From Cyanophora paradoxa (Eukaryota > Glaucocystophyceae > Cyanophorales > Cyanophoraceae), in NCBI GenBank assembly GCA_004431415.1, contig QPMI01000366.1, forward strand, positions 1 to 39,603: a stretch of 39,603 nt of DNA, in the 5' to 3' direction. Every line of letters starts with the position of its first letter. Position 1 is the first letter of the stretch. The position numbers were made by a program, and so were the translations under genes. Positions 28,259 through 37,898 of this stretch are shown here, one piece after another. The notes under the pieces were generated by a model, which saw only the letters and a program-made list of their open reading frames with translations, was not told the DNA's origin and searched no databases.

Positions 28259-29628
28259 CTATAAATTAATTCTGCGTAAACCATCTTTGTCGACAATAAT
28301 AAAGCTATGCATGAGAGCGCGAACATTAACATCGATTACCTTATCTGAAGGCATGTAGAGGGTGAGGAATGAAGAGGAGGAATTTGTTAAATCAACATAA
28401 CCAGACTGGGCAATATTTCGAATCGCCTTTTCTCCATCAAGGCAGAAAGGCAATCCTGAAAGGACATAGCGATCAGCAACCTTATCCATGTTAGAGCATT
28501 TGAAGGCATCAGCAATTAGCTCAGCACCTTTGAGTAGGGAAATTGGCTCAGTGGCAAAAAGTCGCTGACCATTTATTTCAGTTGTAAATGTTATGTCTTT
28601 GGAGTTGGCATAGGTCTTAAGAACACTGTGGGAGCCATTGGATTTGTCAACAGTTGCATTATCACGAACTGAAACAAGCAGAGCATATACAAGACCTGAG
28701 ATTTGAGAGAGGTTAATTCGATTGGGTTGGGCATTGCCCTTAGCAGGGAAAGCAATAGCATCAACAAATCCAATATCAAGGGAGGGAATAGCCATGCCAG
28801 TAGTCTTAACTTTTTCAATTACAGTAGCGAAAAGCTCATCAGAAACATTAATAGCATGCATATAAAGGCGAGAGAAGTAATTGAAATTTCAGGAGTTGTT
28901 GCACCAAGAGTAAAGTCTGTGATGTTTTGACCAACATTTGCCAGAACAGTTTCAGCAGGGGCAGTTCCAAGACCATCATCTTTTGAATAATCTACATCAG
29001 CTGCTGCAACAGTAAGACCACGACCACCATAGGATGTTTCAACATAGCCTTTTCCAACATCCTTAAACCAAACAGTAACAACCATTTCACCAGATAAAGC
29101 ACCAAGGGGAAGGTAGTGATTTAGCCAAGGCACTGGAATTTCAACGAAAAATGAGCCACCAAGTCGGTTGGTTCCATGAGCAGGGATGCCATGAACCATG
29201 CCCATTGATCGTTTCTTTTTAGCTAGTTGATCCTCCGAATAATAGACCAGGGGGAAATGAGCAAGGAAATCAGATGGAATATGGTAGGTGTAAGATCCAT
29301 AGGTAATTTCAAGTCGCTGAACTAAAGCACCAACTGGGCGAGTGTATCCATTGCGAACTAGATCAGTATCACCAGCAAAAGTGATAGCTGGAAGGTCAAA
29401 AGCAAGTTCGAGTTTTCCACAGAAATTGTAGCGAGGTAGCTTGAAGGAAATGCGATTTCCTACATTATTTGTGAAAGTATTACTAGGATTCACAACAACT
29501 AGAACTGGCTTAGACTTGGATTCGAGACCAAGCATAAGGGAGTTATCCAGGAAAAAGGCTTTCGCCTCCTCTGGGGTTGTTAGGGCTTCTTTCAGCGAAA
29601 GTCTTTGAAGAGTGGAAGTGATATCCAT
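28259..29628 (-). CDS. MCP: Major capsid protein, double jelly-roll type (one frameshift)
   Basis: This protein would build the icosahedral shell as trimers. I place the start at the ATG at 29628 (MDITSTLQRLSLKEAL), 3 nt after an AT-rich motif, tataataaaagaga. Capsid-like features include ISFKLPRYNFCGKLELAFDL in the first barrel and WLNHYLPLGALSGEMVVTVW, a beta-rich segment of the kind seen in Polinton and virophage capsid proteins. The second part (from 28861) starts MHAINVSDELFATVIEKVK, with beta-rich sequence to the stop. The frame changes by one base near 28868-28875. Together the parts give about 455 residues. Assignment rests on size, beta-rich character and position between the ATPase and the penton-like gene; sequence similarity to known MCPs is weak by eye. 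Confidence 0.75.
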
Positions 29629-29731
29629 TATATTCTCTTTTATTATACTGCAACATAAAAAATCTACCAATGATCCTTAATTTATGCGAAGTTTGTAATA
29701 ACTGGATAGGAAGGGTGAAGCTGCGACATTC

Positions 29732-30691
29732 TCATCTTATAGTATTCATAAACTGGTCCCCAGCTGGCTCATCACCATAGCGAATTTCAAAGGTAAGATG
29801 AACAGGTTGACCCTCGAAATCAATTGGTTCATTAACAGCATTCACAATATCAACCGAGAAAGTGGATAATCCAACCTTCTTATTATAGTATTTGTAAAGT
29901 GGATGAGCCTCTGTCGAATTGTAAACTACATGCTCACCATAATCTTTGTCAGGGACCACTATTTTATGGAAGTAACCAGTCAGGAGACCATCCCCACATT
30001 GCACCAGATCACCCAGCTCCTTTACTCTCACAAACAAAACACTGTCCCTGGTCATTTCAGGCTCAAATGAAGATATAATACCGTTTACTCGAGTTCCAGT
30101 AAAGATTCCATCAGTGAGAGCATCATAGACCTGTGATTTGATTGGGGAATTACCATATCTTCCAGGGTCAAGACCAAAAAGTCGAGCTGAGCTTAACAGC
30201 TTTTGGATTGTTTTCAGGTTTGGGTCTACAGCAAGTGAGAAAGCCAGGTAAAACTTTTTTTCGGAATGGAATATAATTCGTTTCAGTGACTCATCCCATT
30301 TGCAGCGAACAGATGGTTTAGGATTTCTGTCATTAAACTTTTCATTTATAACATTCACCAGCTGTTGGTGGTTTTGAATGGGGGTTTCGCGATTTACAAT
30401 GAATTGTTTTCATTGTTCAAAATCAGCAGCTGGGCGAGTTGTTGGAATTCCTGTAGTTCCAGCTCCCGCAAGCTCTTCAGAATAATAAATACTAAAAGTG
30501 TTGTCAACTGTTATATCTCCTGCTTTGGTTTCACCACTCACCATAGGGATGCTGTTATAAAATTCGGCTGAGACCAGTCTCACAGCCCTCACATTCTCAT
30601 AAGTACTGGGGAGTCTAGCCACAAAGCTTGATGTGGGACCATCACCAGAGATTGTATTAAATGAGCTAACCTCGATGTAATCCACAGGCAT
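29732..30691 (-). CDS. Penton/minor capsid-like protein 1, interrupted by in-frame TGA
   Basis: This is likely the vertex (penton) protein. The start, MPVDYIEVSSFNTISG, and the next segment, ENVRAVRLVSAEFYNSIP, have the beta-strand pattern found at the N-terminus of minor capsid proteins of this virus group ('V-x-V-x-L-x-x-A-E-x-x-N-S'). An in-frame TGA at 30410-30412 stops the frame after 93 residues. The same phase continues for 225 codons to a TGA at 29732, so the undamaged protein would have 319 residues. The rest contains FHSEKKFYLAFSLAVDPNL and a long beta-rich region. Unlike its neighbours the damage is a single nonsense codon, not a frameshift. Confidence 0.68.
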
Positions 30692-30720
30692 TCTTCTTTT
30701 ATCTATATTTATATATTAAA
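30692..30720. promoter_or_regulatory. 29-bp divergent promoter between two penton-like genes
   Basis: Only 29 bp separate the start codons of the two divergent penton-like genes. The gap (tcttcttttatctatatttatatattaaa) is AT-rich and carries the ttttatcta/tatattaaa motifs seen before other genes of the element on both strands. Leaders must be nearly absent. Confidence 0.6.
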
Positions 30721-31653
30721 ATGAACCGGCTCGTTAATATTGATAGCAGGGATAGAAGCCAAGGACAAAATGAAAACTCTTACAGGGTCACCCTCACAAC
30801 TCCAGTAGAGAGACCAAGGGAATGCAGGGTTCTATATGCAGAGATTCCAAACAGCATCTATAACAGTGTGGGAACTGATCATCTAACAGTTCAGTTTAAT
30901 TACCAAGATGGTTCATATAACCAAGTGATCACACAACAAGTGTATCCCCTTCCCAGTGGCTACATCAATCAGGGTCATTTTGGGGTAACACACCCTTATA
31001 ATTATGGGCTGAACTATTCAAGCTTCCAAACCATTGCAGGCAAAACAGTAGCTTTTGAGTTCAAGATATTCTATAACCCAACTACCTATAAAGTGGAGTT
31101 TTACAGTAACCATGAGTTTCGTTTTATTGCAAGCAACCAGAGAATAGGGAAGCTTTTGGGTGTAAGTTCTACTGAATACACCAATGGGTATTATAGCACT
31201 CCTCCTGTTGGTGGATCACCCTATCGACCTGAGAACCTGTTAAAGTATGATGGCAAACCTATTACACCTGATCACCCAGCATGGGGAATCACCTTCTCAG
31301 GACCCAGACTCTCCTCAAAGCCCTTGCAGTATTATTTCACCAGTAATAAGATGTCTGATATGAATGCTGAGCAGTATCTGTACATGCATATTAAAGAGCT
31401 TGCCCCCTTTGCCAGCAGACACAATATAATTCCGAAATCGCAACCACAAAACCAGGGAGCTATCCTAAGATTGCAATTGAGTAAGGATATAGGTGGCTAT
31501 GTTTACCATAGTGGTGAGCATGCAGAATTTATTCAAATCAATGACAGAAACCTGGTGATAAGGGAACTCACAGTTGAGTTTAAAGATTACTTTGGTGAAC
31601 TGATTGATATGAATGGAATCGATAATTCGTTTCAGTTGGAGTTTATCGAATAA
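30721..31653 (+). CDS. Penton/minor capsid-like protein 2 (310 aa)
   Basis: Intact frame. The N-terminus, MNRLVNIDSRDRSQGQNENS, has the 'IDSRDR' start and a following CRVLYAEIPNSIYNSVG segment. Both are typical of minor capsid or vertex proteins encoded by giant viruses and Polinton-like viruses. It resembles the divergent neighbour at 29732-30691 in layout (N-terminal strand, then an 'AExxNS' segment, then beta-rich sequence), so the two are probably paralogues or form a two-component vertex. It ends FKDYFGELIDMNGIDNSFQL. It is transcribed towards the patatin gene with a convergent gap of 36 bp. Confidence 0.65.
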   Translation: MNRLVNIDSRDRSQGQNENSYRVTLTTPVERPRECRVLYAEIPNSIYNSVGTDHLTVQFNYQDGSYNQVITQQVYPLPSGYINQGHFGVTHPYNYGLNYSSFQTIAGKTVAFEFKIFYNPTTYKVEFYSNHEFRFIASNQRIGKLLGVSSTEYTNGYYSTPPVGGSPYRPENLLKYDGKPITPDHPAWGITFSGPRLSSKPLQYYFTSNKMSDMNAEQYLYMHIKELAPFASRHNIIPKSQPQNQGAILRLQLSKDIGGYVYHSGEHAEFIQINDRNLVIRELTVEFKDYFGELIDMNGIDNSFQLEFIE

Positions 31654-31689
31654 AGGCACCTGTGAAATCAACTCTCATTGTGGGAGCAT

Positions 31690-33195
31690 TCACATACACA
31701 AGGGATAAATGCGAATATATTTGATTCTGAGAGAGAAACCTATGTAAAAAGCATCCTTGATGCTGAGAGGAAATCCACTCAATAGAGCCACATCACCAGA
31801 GTTGTGAGCATTGTTAATGTTCTCACAGACATATATTTTGTTTTGCCCATCTGATCGAATAAAAGACCAGTTGATCCCATCAGTGGATGTTGCCACATTG
31901 AAAGTCTTAATAAAAGCATTTGTTTCCCCTGATCCATAGGCAATCACAGATGAGAGTTCAAAAGTATATGGAAAAGCAACTTGAAGGTATTCAGTGGGAG
32001 TTTCCCATATTTGTTCAGGAGCATAGGCTCCAGCTTCCCAGCCAAATGCTGAAGGTCTTGCCATGAAAGGCTCTTTACCTGTCACAGAGGATGAGGCAGT
32101 AAAGGCATCATCTGCAAGCTGATACCAATTAGCATCTAAAGGAGGTGACTCTGTGAGAGTGGATGAGATGTAAGCCTTTGTAGGGTTCTTTAGTTCATAG
32201 TTTGCTACTAGAAGACTGCAAAGCTTATTAATCATATCATTGTTTGCTGCTATGTATGTTTCAGTGAATGCTAGCATATCTGGGATCTTAGATGTGTCAT
32301 CCAGAGAGCTTACAATGTGATTTGGAAGAGGGACTGATAGCCTATAGTATCTTCCATAATCCTGATCATAGTTGTAGGGTAACAACTCCTCCATCTTATC
32401 AAGGGCAGAAAGCTCACTTGCAGCCATGAGCATGTTAATCAATGGGCTTCCATCTGTTGAGGCAATCCATGAGAGAATTCCCCAGCTGTTCACAGTCTCA
32501 TAAGCATAACCCACATAATCAGACTCTAAATGTGGTCCACCTCACCACAAGAGATGCTTATTACTATAATATCATCATCATCACTGTAAATCTTCTTTGC
32601 ATGGCTGTAACCACACACACTGGGATTATTGTTTCCCGAAATGGCACCATCAATGAGACAGACAAATACCCCTGATTGAAATCAACAATGCTTACAGGAG
32701 AGAAATATGTAGGAGCAGCAGAAGTAGCCCTAGCAGCAATCTTACAAGGCAGAAAGCTGTAATTGTTATCATTTGTGATAAATATTGGTTTCATATTCTG
32801 AGTATCAAAGGATGTAATCACAATGTCCTTTAAGGAATCCTGTATTAGTGATTCACCAGTAACTGAATTGATTGCAGTCTCCAAGGGTCCCACATCATAT
32901 TTTGTATTAAAAAGGGCATTTTCGATGATATTTCGAGGATTTGCGAAAATCAAGGGCAGTTGAGTTAGGTAAATATTGTGTAAATCGTTTGCTGTCAGTT
33001 TAGGTTCACCTGGTTTATCAGGATGCCTTATATTCAAACCTATTGCAATGATCCCACCAGTGGAAGTTCCACTCACAAGATCCACAAGATCGATTATTCT
33101 CCTGCCAGTTCGATTTTCGATTTCTTTGAGCAGCCTGGTTATGATAATGCCCTTGCACCTCCCCCTGACAAACTGAGAACTACTTTGAGAGGCAT
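31690..33195 (-). CDS. Patatin-like phospholipase with C-terminal F5/8 type C-like domain (three frameshifts)
   Basis: A patatin-type lipid acyl hydrolase joined to a probable carbohydrate- or lipid-binding domain. The original start is the ATG at 33195, after tatatagtaaaag read on the other strand. Catalytic marks are all present but in different phases: the oxyanion-hole loop LSGGGARAL (about 33175-33150), the nucleophile elbow GTSTGG (about 33075-33055) and the Asp of LIDGAISGNNNPS (about 32655-32620), forming the Ser-Asp dyad. After the lipase part, residues from about 32010 to 31690 (VAFPYTFELSSVIAYGSGE to IKYIRIYPL) match the beta-sandwich of discoidin/F5/8C domains. Breaks near 33142, 32669-32672 (four C) and 32528 all look like one-base losses. 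Undamaged length is about 502 residues. Possible roles are membrane penetration or lysis, both inferred. Confidence 0.8.
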
Positions 33196-33238
33196 CTTTT
33201 ACTTATCAGGAATTTTATAAATCCATATAGTAAAAGCC
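33196..33238. promoter_or_regulatory. 43-bp divergent promoter between patatin and fibre genes
   Basis: The start codons are 43 bp apart. The plus-strand gene is preceded by atatagtaaaagcc, and the minus-strand one by tgataagtaaaag in its own orientation. Both fit the shared AT-rich upstream motif. Confidence 0.55.
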
Positions 33239-36160
33239 ATGAGCTTCAATTACCCACCCAATCTAGAAACCATTCAAGATGATAATGCAAGCAGCACCAA
33301 GCATGTGAACTTTGATAATATTAAAGTAAAGGGTTCAGTTTCGATTGACCACAGTTCCGATAATTCATCCAAGACTCAATCAAGGGAGCATGCTTTATCT
33401 GTGAATCAAACCGATCCAGATAAGGAGGAAGTCAGTGTAGCTTTTAGCTTGGGTAATGTGAAAGCAAACCAAGTGGCAGAGATCAAAGCAACAAGAAGGA
33501 GACCTAGGAAACTAAAAACCAGTGGCACTCACCCAGATATACCTTCTAGGTTTGATAGTGGTCGATTGATTTTCAATGTTCAAGATGAGCAGGGCAAACA
33601 GAACACAGGTTTGCGAATTTACAATGAGGGCAGCACTGCAAAAGCTGAGGTCCCCCAAGTATTGCAAGTGGGTCCCATTGCCAACACAAATCAGGTCTCC
33701 TACACAAATGATGTCTACCCCAAGGATATTACATATGACTTTGCAAGGAATGAGCCTTTTGGGTTCTTTACTCCAAAAGATGTCCATCAAAAAAAGCCAT
33801 CAATTACAATCAACAGTACCCCAGTCAACCAGTAGCAATCCATTTACATCCTGATCTTGTTGAAATGGATAGGCACCTTTTGCCTTTGTATAGCAATGTG
33901 AAAGACCTTGGAATTCGAACCAGGCAATGGCGAAATATCCATGGCAGCAATGTGTATGCAAATGGAGAGAAGCTTGTAAGTGAGAAGACCATAAGAGAGA
34001 TCTTGAGTATTATGGACCTGTCCCAGTTCCCTTCCCTCTTCCATGGGATCCACCGGATTTAACACCGAAAAAGCAACCAGGCAGAGAGTACACAGCAACT
34101 GAAGATGTAGCCTTTGGGCAGCATATTGTGAGTTGGGAGCAAGTTCGCAATAAACCTATAATTGAACCAGAAAGCAAATAGATGAGCAGTATTTACCTCC
34201 TGAAGTCGATATATTAGAGCTTGATGAATATCAATTCGTCCCAGATGAGGAAGAGTATTTACCAGATGGTTTTGACCCACAAGAATATGAATATGATCAA
34301 TTTGACCCCAATGAGGAGGAGATACTACCAGATGGCTTAGATCCACAAGAGTTTGAGTATGAGCAGAACTATGAACCTGATGAGGAGTATTTACCTGATG
34401 GTCATGATCCACCAGCTGTTGACTATGAGCAACCTTATGAACCCCATGAGGAATTGTTACCAGATGGATTTCGACCTGAGATCTGGGAGTTCTTTCCTGA
34501 TTATGAACAAATTAATAATAAACCTGCAAAGTATCCCCCAGAGGATCACAATCATGATTGGGATGAGATCTTAGGCAAACCTCAAAAGTATCCACCAGAG
34601 GATCACAGGCATGATTGGGGAGAAATTGATGGAATACCAGAAGAATTTCCACCAATCAAACATGAACACACTTGGGATGAGATTAATGACCAACCAGAAT
34701 TCGCAAAAGTGGAGCCTCTTGATAACTTGGGGGTTTCTCTTTATCAGACTTGTAATGTCCCAGAAAGAATCTTTTTGAATGAACACTATGTACATGTGAA
34801 TGGGACACTTGCAAATTCAGCTATGAGAGGACCACTTCATATTAGGACATTACCAGGCTCTTATAATCCACCACCTGAACCAGGAGCAACCATACCAAAT
34901 ATCTTTGTGTCAAGCTACATGGAGGCTGACATTCCCACAGATACATTCAGAGTCCCAACAGACCCAGCAACCTACCAAAACTTTAACTCTGCTATACAGG
35001 TTCATGTTGCAGATGTAAGCAGTTTAGATGGCTCAAGACCAATGATAGTTTTCAGTCGAGATAAATATTCCTACATTCCCACAGTGGGAACTGCAAATGA
35101 TAACTATGGGAGGGCAGAGCTTGCATGGATCAAAACGAATTATGGTGGGTTCTTGAAGCCAATCAAAGAATGGCTGCAAAAACATACACAATGAGAGCAT
35201 TTCGAGAGTGGTCACAGAGATTACCTTACTGCAGTAATCCTTGTTAATTTGTAACCCTTGCTATGCTTGATCAATTATTACAGAAGCTGAACTTGCAGCA
35301 GAACTATCCAAATATCTCCCTCTTGTGGTGGGACAATCACAGGAAACCTCACAGTTAATAGTAATATTTACAGTAGCAATATAGAGACCAGCAATTTGAA
35401 AGTAAATGGAATCCTCACAATTGGCTCTTGCAATTCAATACCATGAATCAGTTTACGAAGAATGTATGATGTCCCACCAAGCTTTGATCCAGCATCAAAT
35501 ATCTCGAACTGCATTTTTGCTTGGAAGGCATCAGGAGTACCAGGTCAATCAGCAATGTATACAACTATAGTAAGCAGAGTCCGAATTCAGTTGTTCCAGA
35601 CTTGTTATCTCCGGAGCCAGTTCCTATTACACCAATCCCGAAATCAACAACCAAGTTAGTGTTTCAAACCCAACAGCACTTTTATGCATATACCTCTGCT
35701 GCAAGAACTATTGATTTCTCAAATGGCTTACATTTTCTTTGTGGAAAATATCATCCAACTGCTCTTCTATGCAAGTTCACTTGAGACTTTACAGAAGCGC
35801 CTTTCCATCACGATATTGTTATTATGGGGCAACATCTTCTACTGCTATTGGAATGAACCAGTTCACTATTAATGAGCATCCCAAACCCGCCCAGTTATTA
35901 CGGTTCCTTCTTTAATAAATACATGTATTACACTGACCAAAACAATTACTTCCAGCAGCTACACATCGGGTTAAATGAGTAGATATTGAAACACTTGTAG
36001 AACAAATTATCTACCAGATAATACTGTCAATCATTTCGGATTTGGTAATATTGTGAATGGTGTATTTCCGAGTTGATTGTTTTCAATAGGGCTTTGACAA
36101 CTTCTGAAAAGAATGCTGTGAGGTATTACATTCAACAAAATATGGATTCACTCATACCCA
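33239..36160 (+). CDS. Fibre protein A: long phage-tail-fibre-like protein, many frameshifts
   Basis: One long fibre gene is implied, starting MSFNYPPNLETIQDDNASS at the ATG at 33239; its end is uncertain. Segments in order are as follows. A basic N-terminal region comes first. A phage-fibre shaft block, LPLYSNVKDLGIRTRQWRNI, follows (about 33885-33945). Four acidic 22-residue repeats, YLPDGFDPQEYEYDQ-like, are at 34190-34453. Three repeats of the HNHDWDEILGKP type lie at about 34528-34700. A conserved 170-residue domain (NLGVSLYQTCNVPERIFLN to 35150) is shared with fibre B. A LPLVGGTITGNLTVNS-type repeat is near 35310. The last part (about 35460-36150) resembles a concanavalin A/LamG-type lectin, judged by LIVFNRALTTSEKNAVRYYI near 36080. 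Frame breaks occur near 33830, 34010, 34178, 35178, 35325 and several later places. Only 34181-35194 is a long open stretch. Confidence 0.6.
34190..34453 (+). repeat. Four 66-bp (22-residue) acidic repeats in fibre A
   Basis: Repeat starts are at 34190, 34256, 34322 and 34388, exactly 66 bp apart, with a partial fifth at 34454. Each encodes a unit beginning (Y/I)LPDG or YLPPE and ending in EEE or xEE. They diverge at DNA level, so they are old. Confidence 0.75.
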
Positions 36161-36234
36161 GACTCTGAATATTTACAGAGGATTAAAAATAACCTCACCT
36201 GATACTGTAATAGATTACCTTACAGTTACAAGCA

Positions 36235-37881
36235 ATGCAAATTTACCACATCATCCAACCTCTAATGTGGTTCAAGGTTGGATTCAAAATCACACTCACA
36301 CAAAAGCCCAGATTACAGATTTGCCCATACTCACACAAAAGACCAAATAACAGATTTTGCCCATACTCACACAAAAGACCAAATAACAGATTTCGCCCAT
36401 ACTCACACAAAAGACCAAATAACAGATTTCGCCCATACTCACACAAAAGACCAAATAACAGATTTCGCCCATACTCACACAAAAGACCAAATAACAGATT
36501 TCGCCCATACTCACACAAAAGACCAAATAACAGATTTCGCACATACTCACACCAAAGATCAGATCACAGATTTTGCCCATACTCACACCAAAGATCAGAT
36601 CACAGATTTCGCCCATACTCATTTATGGGAGCATATCACAAATCCTCCATTAACCTTCCCACCTGATTCACACACTCATGATTACTCAACAATAACCAAT
36701 AGCAACCACAGACACCCTTGGAGTCAAATAGATGAACAACCAACTTTTGCATCATCAGGCAATATTTTGACAGACTTTACAAATGGTGTGAGTCTCTACC
36801 AGAGTAATACCATACCTGAAAGGCTACAACTAAATGATTATTATGTCAATCGAAAAGGCATTGATGCAGGGACCACAATGGAAGGTGAATTATACATCAA
36901 ACAACCAACAAGAATCCAAATGATTTCAGCAGGTGGTGTTGGGGTGATTGATACCAAACCAGGCATCTTCTTAACAAGTTATTATAATGAGGACATCCAT
37001 TGACATCAGGATTACCACCTCTCCCATCTGATCCAGCAGCATATGATGACAAGGATGCCATTATGCAAGTAAATGTAACAGATGTCAGTGCAACTGATGG
37101 CTCCAGACCTAAAATAATATTCAGTCGATCCAAATTCAATTATGTCCCACTTGCGGGACAACCATCAGATAACTATGGGAAATGCGAAATGTCCTGGATT
37201 AAAACATTAGCAGGAGGAGCCTTAGAAGTCAATCAGAGGATGGCAGCAAAAAACTTACACAATGAGACCCTCTCTGGTGTTGTTACAGATGATTATTTAG
37301 AAAACAAAGATTATGTAACAAATACAGAATTACAATTAGCTCTTACAGATGTTGTAACAGATACCGAATTAACAGCAGCTCTTGGGAATTATTTACCTCT
37401 TACAGGTGGAACTGTAACAGGAACTGTGAATGCTACCACTTTACAAATTGGTGGAACCACAATACCAAAAGGTTACGATTTCGACCAATTAGATGTGGTT
37501 TCGACAGATAGAAGCGCAAATAATTGGAACTTAGGATGGACACCAAGAACCGGACAAACAGGATGTTATACAACACCACAAAATGATGAAGATTGTAGCG
37601 CTTGTTGGATGAGGTGGAATGTCCCCACAGGAATGAAAACGTTTTATATTCAAACCATGTGTTGGTCTAATTGTAGATATTTTGACATCTATGGTCAAAC
37701 AGCTAATGGTAATCAACATTTCCTTCGGCGTTTAAATGTTTATCAAGGTATTCAAGCATCAGTACATGATGGAACACAATCCAGTATACTTTTCATCTCT
37801 ATTAACTGTGAGTTTTACACAAAAATATATGTTCAAGGTCGAAAAGGTAGAATCCATCTTACAGGTGTTTTGGTGGAGTAG
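36235..37881 (+). CDS. Fibre protein B: His-x-His repeat shaft and C-terminal tip domain (two frameshifts)
   Basis: Coding sequence can be followed upstream to about 36165 (SPDTVIDYLTVTSNANLPHH), but a start codon is not certain. The shaft has eight copies of a 12-residue unit, AHTHTKDQITDF (36-bp repeats). Such His-x-His turns coordinate metal ions in phage fibre needles. LWEHITNPPLTFPPDSHTH and HRHPWSQI follow, then a 170-residue domain shared with fibre A (from NGVSLYQSNTIPERLQLND). Next are VVTDTELTAALGNYLPLTGG (the typical fibre repeat) and a 140-residue C-terminal tip (DQLDVVSTDRSANNWNLGW to HLTGVLVE) shared with fibre C. Frame breaks near 36313 and 36998 both look like one-base losses; the rest is open. 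It ends with TAG at 37881. Confidence 0.7.
36315..36612 (+). repeat. 36-bp tandem repeat, eight copies
   Basis: Unit gcccatactcacacaaaaga and onwards (36 bp) encodes AHTHTKDQITDF. The first six copies are nearly identical, while the last two share a different set of silent changes (accaaagatcagatcacag). The other reading phases are also open over the repeats, which is a by-product of the repeat. Confidence 0.92.
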
Positions 37882-37898
37882 ACAGAGAGCAACAGATA

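Noticed and set aside
30410-30412. TGA reassigned to tryptophan in the element
   Set aside because: The same element uses TGA as a normal terminator, for example at 29732-29734 and 31690-31692, and host genes follow the standard code.
36315-36612. CRISPR array
   Set aside because: The repeats are directly adjacent, with no spacers, and encode a protein repeat.
36235-36666. Repeat-based frames in other phases over the 36-bp repeats, on both strands
   Set aside because: A 36-bp repeat without stops stays open in all phases; only the AHTHTKDQITDF phase joins sensibly to the flanking fibre sequence.
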